From the NCBI GenBank assembly GCA_900542625.1, contig UQOH01000085.1, positions 1 to 7,971 of the forward strand: a stretch of 7,971 bases of DNA, given 5' to 3'. Under the pieces are notes generated by a model. It worked only from the letters and a program-made list of their open reading frames with translations. It was not told where the DNA came from and did not search any database. The position numbers and the translations under genes are program-made. Shown piece after piece: positions 1 to 7,200 of this stretch (position 1 is the stretch's first letter; each line of letters starts with the position of its first letter). This DNA comes from an uncultured Fusobacterium sp. Its GTDB lineage: Bacteria > Fusobacteriota > Fusobacteriia > Fusobacteriales > Fusobacteriaceae.

Positions 1-237
1 ATCGTTTTTAGATGAATGAGCAATATAAATAGCTGATATTTTTTTGCAGATAATTTTATTTTTATTATATAGAGATTACATAAAAATCTTTCAAAAACAA
101 TCATATCACATCAAAATTTTCATAAATTTTTATTAAAAACACAAATTTTTTTAAAAAATTTATGCTGTACAATCACCATAAAATGAAAGTTCGAATAAAA
201 TATCTTAAAGAAAAAGAAAGAATTTGAAAGAAAATGA
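1..237. other. Upstream non-coding region before the fructose operon
   Basis: No gene was recognised here. All three forward frames hit stop codons within the first 20 bases, and the one reverse frame that stays open to the left edge (from a stop at 76-78) contains no ATG, so no partial neighbour can be supported. The stretch is almost pure A/T with many A and T runs. A perfect A/T-only inverted repeat of 9-base arms around one T lies at 143-161; lacking any G or C it is a weak terminator candidate at best and may simply be curved or easily melted DNA upstream of the promoter. GAAAG pentamers begin at 185 and continue toward the promoter. Confidence 0.6.
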
Positions 238-284
238 TTGATTTTTAAATTTAAATATGATATCATTCAATTATAGAAAGAAAG
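185..284. promoter_or_regulatory. Candidate FruR operator: GAAAG direct repeats around the promoter
   Basis: GAAAG occurs at 185-189, 216-220, 226-230, 276-280 and 280-284, with the related GAAAA at 210-214. The copies at 216 and 226 are 10 bases apart, one helical turn, immediately upstream of the -35 box; the copy at 276 lies 50 bases further, just after the predicted transcription start. DeoR-family sugar-phosphate repressors are known to bind clustered short repeats, some of them GAAA/TTTC-containing, so these are plausible FruR sites. A-rich DNA makes chance copies common, and part of the last copies overlaps the ribosome site, so the assignment is tentative. Confidence 0.3.
238..266 (+). 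promoter_or_regulatory. Predicted sigma-70-type promoter of fruR-fruK-fruA
   Basis: The -35 box TTGATT at 238-243 and the -10 box TATCAT at 261-266 are separated by exactly 17 bases. The -10 box is preceded by TGA (258-260), giving an extended -10 TGn element. Each hexamer is close to the TTGACA/TATAAT consensus. Transcription would start near 273 and leave a leader of about 25 bases before the fruR ATG, just enough for the ribosome site. The spacer contains a 12-base A/T palindrome (244-255), and the -10 box is covered by the 10-base palindrome ATGATATCAT (257-266), where a bound repressor would block RNA polymerase. The promoter is inferred from sequence only. Confidence 0.6.
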
Positions 285-288
285 GAGG
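281..288 (+). promoter_or_regulatory. Strong ribosome binding site of fruR
   Basis: AAAGGAGG ends 9 bases before the ATG at 298. It is a near-complete match to the anti-Shine-Dalgarno sequence and fixes the start of fruR at this ATG. Confidence 0.85.
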
Positions 289-297
289 CTGAAGATT

Positions 298-1026
298 ATG
301 TTAAATATACAACGCTACAATCTTATTTTGGAACTAATCAAAAAAAGAAAAAATATAAAACTAAATGAAATAATAGAAGAACTTGGAGTTTCAGAGGCTA
401 CGGCAAGAAGAGATTTAAACTTTTTAGAAGAAAAAGGGAAAATCAGAAGAGTTCACGGTGGTGCTGTACTTGTGGAAGATAAAGAGGACAACATCGATTA
501 CAAAAAATTAGTTCATTCAGAGGAAAAAAACAGAATCGCCAAAAAAGCAGCTTCTTTTATAAAAAATGGAGATACAGTTTTTCTTGATGCAGGAAGCACA
601 ACAGAGTGTGTAATTAAATATCTTGCAGAAAAAGAAGACATAAAAGTAGTTACAAACGGATTTACCCATATAGACGAATTAATGAAAACAGGAATTGAAA
701 CTTATCTTCTGGGAGGAAAAGTAAAACAGAAAACAGGAGCAACAGTAGGAGCAACAGCAATGTTTAATCTAAAAAATTATAACTTTGATGTGTCTCTTAT
801 GGGAGCAAACGGAATTAATGAAGAGGGATATTCCACTCCTGACCCTGAAGAAGTTCTTGTAAAAAGCGAGGCAGTAAAAAGAGGAAAAAAAGTTCTTTTC
901 CTTTGCGACAGCTCAAAGTTTAACGAGAGGAGCTTTATAAATTTTGCCTCTTTAAATGATGGAATTTTAATTACAGATGGAAATATACCAAACAATATAA
1001 AAGAAAAATTAAGAATGGAGGACTAA
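298..1026 (+). CDS. fruR: DeoR/GlpR-family transcriptional repressor of the fructose operon (FruR)
   Basis: This 242-residue protein has the normal length and layout of the DeoR family. The N-terminal winged helix-turn-helix spans about residues 6-57, with recognition helix S32-E-A-T-A-R-R-D-L and the wing R-R-V-H-G-G-A (50-56), a DeoR-family signature. The C-terminal DeoR sensor domain (about 75-230) shows D-A-G-S-T-T-E (97-103), T-N-G (119-121), L-L-G-G (137-140), G-A-N-G-I (169-173) and D-S-S-K-F (204-208), the conserved sugar-phosphate-binding framework. It is a cytoplasmic DNA-binding protein. Its position as first gene ahead of fruK and fruA, as in many Firmicutes, argues that it represses this operon and is released by fructose-1-phosphate; the ligand is inferred from context and from known relatives. 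Autoregulation is likely because its own promoter drives the operon. The stop lies 2 bases before fruK. Confidence 0.9.
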   Translation: MLNIQRYNLILELIKKRKNIKLNEIIEELGVSEATARRDLNFLEEKGKIRRVHGGAVLVEDKEDNIDYKKLVHSEEKNRIAKKAASFIKNGDTVFLDAGSTTECVIKYLAEKEDIKVVTNGFTHIDELMKTGIETYLLGGKVKQKTGATVGATAMFNLKNYNFDVSLMGANGINEEGYSTPDPEEVLVKSEAVKRGKKVLFLCDSSKFNERSFINFASLNDGILITDGNIPNNIKEKLRMED

Positions 1027-1028
1027 AG

Positions 1029-1952
1029 ATGATTTATACAGTTACTTTAAATCCAGCCATAGATTACTACATATCTATGAATAAATTTGTTGAAGGAGAA
1101 TTAAATTCAATCAGCAACGGTTATACTCTTCCCGGAGGGAAAGGGATAAATGTTTCAAAAGTATTAAAAAACTTTGGAACAGAAAGTACAGCTCTTGGTT
1201 TTGCAGGAGGATTTACAGGAGATTATATCAGAAAAAGCTTAAAAGAATATGGAATTGCAGAAAAATTTGTAGAGCTTAAAGAGCAGACAAGAATAAACAT
1301 AAAAATAAAAACAGATGAAGATGAAAGCGAGATAGCGGGACACTCTCCAAGAATTTCTGAAGAGGAATGTCAAAACTTTTTAGAAACTATAAAAGATATC
1401 AAATCAGGAGATATACTTGTTCTTTCAGGAAGTGTCCCAAAATCTCTTGATGCAAAAATATATCAAGTGATAATAGATTTTCTTCCAGAGGGAGTAAAAG
1501 TTATTCTTGATACAAGGGGAGAACCTTTTGAATATGCTCTTAAAAAAGGAGTTTTCCTTACAAAGCCAAACAATGTTGAGCTTGGAGAATTTTTCAACGA
1601 GAAATATGAAACAATAGAAGAGATAATTGCAGCAGGTGAAAAATTAAGAAAACTTGGAAGTGAAAATGTAATTATATCTCTTGGAAAAAATGGTTCTGTT
1701 CTTATAACAGAAAAAGGAAGCTACATAGGAAATGTTCCTAAAGGAGAACTTGTAAGTTCTGTTGGTGCAGGAGATTCAATGGTTGCAGGAACTCTTTACG
1801 GACTTGTAAATGGAATGGCAATAGAAGAGGCATATAAATATGGAATTGCGTCAGGAAGTGCAACAGCTTTTACAGAAGGGCTTACAACTTTAGAAGATAT
1901 GAAGAAATTATTAAATGATATTAATATAAAAAAATCAGGAGGGGAGTTATAA
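1029..1952 (+). CDS. fruK: 1-phosphofructokinase (FruK), PfkB family
   Basis: This cytoplasmic kinase converts fructose-1-phosphate and ATP to fructose-1,6-bisphosphate, feeding PTS-imported fructose into glycolysis. At 307 residues it has full family length. PfkB/ribokinase motifs are intact: T-L-N-P-A-I-D (6-12), the first signature G-G-K-G-I-N-V-S (36-43), S-G-S-V-P (133-137), K-P-N-N (179-182), and the C-terminal anion-hole signature S-V-G-A-G-D-S (244-250) with catalytic base Asp249. The start is fixed by GGAGG at 1017-1021, 7 bases upstream and lying inside the last codons of fruR, so the two genes are probably translationally coupled. LacC-type tagatose-6-phosphate kinases are close relatives, but the neighbouring fructose IIABC permease strongly favours FruK. 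The stop TAA shares its last A with the fruA start. Confidence 0.93.
   Translation: MIYTVTLNPAIDYYISMNKFVEGELNSISNGYTLPGGKGINVSKVLKNFGTESTALGFAGGFTGDYIRKSLKEYGIAEKFVELKEQTRINIKIKTDEDESEIAGHSPRISEEECQNFLETIKDIKSGDILVLSGSVPKSLDAKIYQVIIDFLPEGVKVILDTRGEPFEYALKKGVFLTKPNNVELGEFFNEKYETIEEIIAAGEKLRKLGSENVIISLGKNGSVLITEKGSYIGNVPKGELVSSVGAGDSMVAGTLYGLVNGMAIEEAYKYGIASGSATAFTEGLTTLEDMKKLLNDINIKKSGGEL
1937..1944 (+). promoter_or_regulatory. Ribosome binding site of fruA inside the fruK end
   Basis: AGGAGGGG within the last codons of fruK ends 7 bases before the ATG at 1952. This supports that start over the internal Met at codon 5 and, together with the one-base TAATG stop-start overlap, suggests translational coupling of fruK and fruA. 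Confidence 0.75.
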
Positions 1953-3796
1953 TGCTGAACAAAATGTTAACAGAGGACTGTATCAATCTGAATCTTAAAG
2001 GGAAAACAAAAGCTGAAATAATTGATGAAATGGTAGAAATACTATATTCTGCAGGAAAATTAAACGACAAAGAGGAATATAAAAAAGAGATTTTAAAAAG
2101 AGAATCTCAAAGTTCAACAGGATTAGAAGAGGGAATTGCAATTCCTCATGCTAAAACATCAGCAGTAAAAGTTCCAAGCATTGCTTTTGGATTATCAAAA
2201 GAGGGTGTTGATTATGAATCTCTTGACGGAGAGCCTTCAAAATTATTTTTCATGATTGCTGCTCCTGCAAATGCTGCTGACTCTCACATAGAAGTACTTT
2301 CAAAACTTACTACAATGCTTTTAGATGATGATGTAAGAGAAAAACTTTTAGATGTTGCAAGTCCAAGTGAAGTATTAGAAATATTAGGAAAAGACAAAGA
2401 AGAAGAAAAAGCAGTTGAAAATGATGGTTACGAAGTTCTTGCTGTAACTGCCTGCCCTACTGGAATAGCTCACACTTATATGGCTGCTGATGCTTTAATG
2501 AAAAAAGCAAAAGAGATGGGTGTAAAAATAAAAGTAGAAACTAATGGTTCAACAGGTGTTAAAAATATGCTGACTGACGAAGAGATAAAAAATGCAAAAG
2601 GAATTATTGTTGCAGCAGATAAAAATGTTGAAATGGCAAGGTTTGACGGAAAAAATGTTGAAATAGTTCCTGTTAAAGAGGGAATTAAAAATCCTGAAGG
2701 ATTAATTAAAAATGCTTTAAACAAAACAGCTCCTATATATAAAGCTGACGGAAAAGGAGAAAAAACTGTAGGTAAAAAAGAAAAAACAGGATTCTACAAA
2801 CACCTTATGTCTGGTGTATCAAATATGCTGCCATTCGTTGTTGGCGGAGGAATTTTAATAGCTTTATCATTTATGTTTGGTATCAATGCTTCAAATCCAA
2901 ATGATCCAAGCTTTAATCCAATAGCAAAACTTCTTAGTGATATTGGCGGAGGAAACGCATTCTTCTTAATGGTTCCTGTTATGGCTGGATTTATTGGTAT
3001 GAGTATAGCTGACAGACCAGGATTTGCTCCTGCAATGGTTGGAGGACTTATCTCTCTTAACAATGGCGGAGGATTCTTAGGAGGACTTATCGGAGGATTC
3101 CTTGGTGGTTATGCTGTTGTTCTTTTAAAGAAAGTATTTAACAAACTTCCAGATAGTTTTGAAGGTTTAAAACCAGTTTTACTATATCCATTATTCGGTG
3201 TTCTTATTACTGGAGCTTTAATGTACGGATTCATAGTTGATCCTATTGCTGCATTAAACAATGGTGTTACAGAGTTCTTAAAATCTCTTGGAACAGGAAA
3301 CCTTGTAGTTCTTGGAGCAGTTCTTGCTGCAATGATGGCAACTGATATGGGAGGTCCAATTAATAAAGCAGCGTTTACATTTGGAATTATGATGATAACA
3401 GCTGGAGATTATGCACCACACGCAGCAGTTATGGCAGGAGGTATGGTTCCACCTTTAGGAATAGCTCTTGCAACAACATTCTTTAAAAATAAATTTACTC
3501 AAGATGAGAGAGATGCAGGTAAAACTTGTTACATCATGGGATTATCATTTATCACAGAAGGAGCAATTCCATTTGCTGCTGCTGACCCTGCAAGAGTAAT
3601 TCCGGCATCAGTAATCGGAGCTGCAATAGCAGGAGGACTTTCAATGTTCTTTGGAGTTCTTCTTCCAGCACCTCACGGAGGATTATTCGTAATACCGGTA
3701 GTAACAAACCCTGTAATGTATCTTGTATCAATAGCAGCCGGTTCAATAATAACAGCACTAATTCTTGGATACATTAAAAAACCAGTAACAGAGTAA
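1952..3796 (+). CDS. fruA: Fructose PTS permease, IIA-IIB-IIC fusion (FruA)
   Basis: This 614-residue inner-membrane transporter imports fructose and phosphorylates it to fructose-1-phosphate at the expense of phosphoenolpyruvate. Domain order is IIA, IIB, IIC. The fructose/mannitol-type IIA domain (about 1-145) has its phosphorylated His66 in G-I-A-I-P-H-A. The IIB domain (about 160-257) has the phosphocysteine Cys168 in V-T-A-C-P-T-G-I-A-H-T. A charged Lys/Glu-rich linker (about 260-280) leads to the IIC channel (about 282-610), with many hydrophobic segments, glycine-rich G-G-G stretches near 371-386, and the conserved E-G-A-I-P-F-A (536-542) and A-D-P-A-R (544-548) motifs. Length and order match the single-chain fructose permeases of Firmicutes, unlike E. 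coli, which splits IIA-FPr from IIBC. No FPr/HPr domain is present, so phosphate must come from a general HPr encoded elsewhere. It is the last gene of the operon, followed by a strong terminator. Confidence 0.95.
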   Translation: MLNKMLTEDCINLNLKGKTKAEIIDEMVEILYSAGKLNDKEEYKKEILKRESQSSTGLEEGIAIPHAKTSAVKVPSIAFGLSKEGVDYESLDGEPSKLFFMIAAPANAADSHIEVLSKLTTMLLDDDVREKLLDVASPSEVLEILGKDKEEEKAVENDGYEVLAVTACPTGIAHTYMAADALMKKAKEMGVKIKVETNGSTGVKNMLTDEEIKNAKGIIVAADKNVEMARFDGKNVEIVPVKEGIKNPEGLIKNALNKTAPIYKADGKGEKTVGKKEKTGFYKHLMSGVSNMLPFVVGGGILIALSFMFGINASNPNDPSFNPIAKLLSDIGGGNAFFLMVPVMAGFIGMSIADRPGFAPAMVGGLISLNNGGGFLGGLIGGFLGGYAVVLLKKVFNKLPDSFEGLKPVLLYPLFGVLITGALMYGFIVDPIAALNNGVTEFLKSLGTGNLVVLGAVLAAMMATDMGGPINKAAFTFGIMMITAGDYAPHAAVMAGGMVPPLGIALATTFFKNKFTQDERDAGKTCYIMGLSFITEGAIPFAAADPARVIPASVIGAAIAGGLSMFFGVLLPAPHGGLFVIPVVTNPVMYLVSIAAGSIITALILGYIKKPVTE

Positions 3797-3843
3797 TAAA
3801 AACAAAGTAACAAAATCTTTATATAAAATTCATCCTTAAAATA

Positions 3844-3895
3844 AAACCAAAATAAAAATCCCTTTGTTATAAACAGAGGGATTTTTACTTGGTTT
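3844..3895. terminator. Bidirectional rho-independent terminator between convergent units
   Basis: Arms at 3854-3868 and 3872-3886 pair over 15 bases with a single G-T wobble, around a nominal 3-base loop. The base of the stem is an A-run on the left and a T-run on the right, so the RNA has a U-tract in either direction. An outer 6-base pairing (3844-3849 with 3890-3895) extends the structure beyond a small internal loop. It sits 57 bases after the fruA stop and just beyond the stop of the HU-like gene at 3901, and so can end both transcripts. Confidence 0.88.
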
Positions 3896-3900
3896 ATATT

Positions 3901-4197
3901 TTATTTCTTGATATTACCATATAAAACATCATCTAACAGTCTGCTTGATTTAAATTTTACATGTGATTTTTTATCTTTTATCTGTAATATCTCTTCTGGG
4001 TTTTTCGGATTGTTTATATGTGTTCTTTTGGTTTTTCTCACTTCAAAACTGCCGAATCTTCTGAATATTACTTTTTTTTCATCTCTTAAAGCAGTGGACA
4101 GAGAAAATAGAAATTTCTCTATTTTCTCTCTTCCCTCTGCCATATTTTCACATTGGTTTTTAATTGTGTAGAACTCTATAAATTCTTTTGTATTCAT
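3901..4197 (-). CDS. HU/IHF-family DNA-binding protein
   Basis: This 98-residue, lysine-rich protein has the length and order of an HU/IHF subunit. Two N-terminal helices (about 3-15 and 20-40) are followed by the family's beta-sheet core V-I-F-R-R-F-G-S-F-E-V-R-K (43-55), then the DNA-binding arm with T-K-R-T (56-59) and N-N-P (62-64), and a C-terminal helix (about 83-93). Pro64 corresponds to the proline that intercalates into DNA in HU/IHF, but the usual R-N-P is N-N-P here. The N-terminal half, including Cys16, is divergent, so it is likely an accessory paralogue and not the housekeeping HU. It would dimerise and bend or compact DNA. It starts 10 bases after the autotransporter stop on the same strand. 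The only Shine-Dalgarno is a weak AGG (4207-4209) overlapping that stop codon, suggesting coupled translation. Specific function unknown. Confidence 0.85.
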   Translation of the reverse strand: MNTKEFIEFYTIKNQCENMAEGREKIEKFLFSLSTALRDEKKVIFRRFGSFEVRKTKRTHINNPKNPEEILQIKDKKSHVKFKSSRLLDDVLYGNIKK

Positions 4198-4207
4198 AAT
4201 TTAAAAC

Positions 4208-7200
4208 CTAGAATCTGTAAGAGATACCAGCTGTTATTCTGCTGTCGTCTCCTTCATCAGACCACATCATTTCATACTTAGCATTAAATCCTACACCGTT
4301 TTCATGCTCATAATCTGCACCAACATGGAATGTTCCTTTGTTATCAGCCATTTCTACATTTTCTAACTCAAGATTTTCTGTTCCAAATAAGCTGTATTTA
4401 ATATCATCATATTTGCTTGCATTAGAAAGTGTATATTCTGCCCCTGTAAATAATCCAAGTTTACCGCTGTTTAAATTAAATTCTTTTACAAGATTTAATC
4501 CTGCTGTTCCCTCTACTATTGTTACATCTTGTGCTGACACTTCAAATCCCATAGCAGGGTTTTTAGCAGTATCTTGTTTTACAAGAGTGTATCTTGCTCC
4601 TAATACAGGCTGTAATATTACAGAATCAGAAATTCTATAATCTTTCTTACCTTTTAATGAAACGATAACTGCATCAGAGTCTGCACTTCCATCTGCATAA
4701 GTTTCACCGTTAAATGCAGTATCTCCTACTTTAATTCCAAAACTGTTTTTCAATGTAGAATCCAAATCACTCTTAACAAATCCCACACTTCCTACTAAAT
4801 CTATTCCACCGACTGTTCTGTGTTTCATATATGCTCCAACATAGTAGTTGTCTCCTGAAAGATCTCCGCCGTCTTGAATTTCAACTTCTGTATCTCCTCC
4901 TCCAAAAGCAACTCCGTAAGATGTTGTATCAGATACACCATATTCAACCATAGCAACTGCTGAATCTATATCTCCATCATATCCTTTAACTTTATTTCCG
5001 CCGTCAAATTCAGTATCAGAATTAATATATTTACCTTGAGCAAGCCATTCACCTTTTCCTGCTTTCTTAGTAAATTCTTCTATTGAACTTGTGAAACTGT
5101 CAGCAATATTTTTAGTTACAATATATCCAGCTGTGTAGTATGCTTCAATATTTCTTGTAGTATGATTCATAAATTCTTTAAGATTTTTAGCCTCAGAGTT
5201 ATCTCCGTTTACTAAATCTTTTAATCCGTTATCAGGATTTTCAATACCATTTAATATAGCATTATACATACTTTCCATATGTCCTATACCTAAATCCTGA
5301 GCTGTTCTAAGAGTTAAAGTTTTTCCATCTTCAGAAACGCTGTAGATAGAGGCTGCTGTAACTTCTGTATCATCACTTACATTATAACCATTTTCAACTT
5401 GTAAAATTTTGTCAGACACTTTAAAATCATTTCCAATTATATATTTTAAACCGTCTTTTGCATTAACAGTTAAATTAACTCCATTGTCAGCAATATTATC
5501 AAGAGAAGTTGTAAATTTGCCGTCTTTGTTATTCATTTCTGCAAAAATCTGTCCGTCAGAATTTAAAGCATAATCTCCTTCTGCTCCTGAAATCTTAGCA
5601 TTATCTCCTACAAACCAGCTTCCTTTTCCAAGACTGATTTCTTCCATATCTTTAGTTCTTAAATCATATGTATTTCCTGCTGTTTTAGTATATGTTCCTC
5701 CCGCAGCAATGTTTTCAAGTGCTAATTTATCATTTCCTGCTCCGCCGTCTATAACATATTCTGGATTTCTTTCCCCTGTTGTTCCTCCGTTAAAGACATC
5801 ATCATTTCCTCCTAAAACAACATTTCCATGAACATTTGCTATACTTCCAATAGAGATTTCCATTTTATCTTCTGAACCGCTTCCGTCAATAACAGTTTTT
5901 ATCTCTTCGCTGTCTTTTTTACCAATTACAGAATCTTCTCCTAAATCAATTTTATTTACTCCATCATTATAAGTATCTGTAAATGATAAAGTCACTTTAT
6001 TTGCAATAAGATTATTATATGCAGCATCTGTTATATTTTTTTCTGCTCCTCCGATAGCTGTTATTTCTTCAGAAGTAGTAGCGTTCTTTAATATTATTTC
6101 ATCTAATGCAGCCTCAAGATTTTGTGCTCCTGAAGCAATAAGAGCCATTTTTCCTTCTCCAGCAACTTTTCCTGTTACAGTTGCTTTGTCCCCTGCTAAA
6201 GAAAGAGTATAATCTTTACCTATATTAACAGTAGCAACATCAAGTGTTCCGTCTTTTTTAACAGCATTTATTACTGAATCTCCTGCAAGAAAAAGATCAC
6301 CATTTGCGACATTAAGAAGTGTTCCATTTTTTTCAAAATATCCCATTACAGTTGTATCAGTTAAAACTAATGTTTTTTTATCAACTTCACCACCATCATA
6401 TGTAAATACAGGAGTATCTAAATTACTGTTTTCTGTAACAACAGCAGTAAGAATTTTATCTTCTAAATTTTCTGTAATTGCTGCACTGTCGTCTTTAATA
6501 TATCCAGTTGTAATTCCATCTTTAGGTGAATTTGCATTTTGTAAAGTTCCACCTGCATCTTTTATTCCCTCTTGTCCTATTGTATATCCATTGTCAATTT
6601 TGACAACATGTCCGTTAATTTCATCTGCACCTGTTTTATTAAGAGCAAAATCTTTATCAAGAACAACACCATAATTTTTTCCAGTATACTCTGATGGATT
6701 CGAGCTTAATTTTTCAAGTGTAGTTTCTGATATTACTAGTCCCTTATTTTCAACATTCCCTTGAAAAATATTTGTATTTGCTATTTCTCTAAAATCTATA
6801 ACTCCATAGTTATAACCATCAGATGTTATATTATTATTTGTAGCTGTAGCGCTGATAGCATAACTTTCAATATTTTTTATAATACCAAAGTTATATGCTG
6901 TTCCTCCGTCAGCACCAGATATTTGTTGTCCACTTTTTCCATTTTCTATTATACCAAAATTATATCCTGTACCTTTTATTATATATTGTCCTGCTGATCC
7001 TGTATTTTGAATTAAACCATAGTTATAAATTTCTGCTGTAGCTGAAGATTGGACCTGTTGTCCATAATTTCCTACATTCGCTATAATACCAAAATTATAT
7101 GCTTTTGCGTTATCTGCTGATACGTTTTGTCCTGCACTTCCTTCGATAATACTATAGTTATATGCTTTTGCATTTATACCATTTACACTTTGCCCACTGT

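Noticed and set aside
1..75. Open minus-strand frame running to the left edge
   Set aside because: It has only 25 codons after a stop at 76-78, with no ATG and no ribosome site, so it is not supported as a gene fragment.
57..94. Possible leftward promoter on the minus strand (TTGAAA at 89-94 and TATAAT at 64-69)
   Set aside because: The spacing is 19 bases, the DNA is A/T-rich enough to produce such boxes by chance, and no start codon or gene is visible to the left before the window edge.
143..161. Perfect inverted repeat as terminator of an upstream gene
   Set aside because: The stem has no G or C and no upstream gene is visible in the window.
2476..3063. Minus-strand open frames inside fruA
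   Set aside because: They are antisense shadows of the well-supported fruA coding sequence, with low-complexity hydrophobic content and no recognisable domains.
6761..6997. Cys- and Ile-rich plus-strand open frame antisense to the repeats
   Set aside because: Its repetitive sequence is simply the antisense reading of the Y-N-Y-G repeats; it has no ribosome site and no family resemblance.
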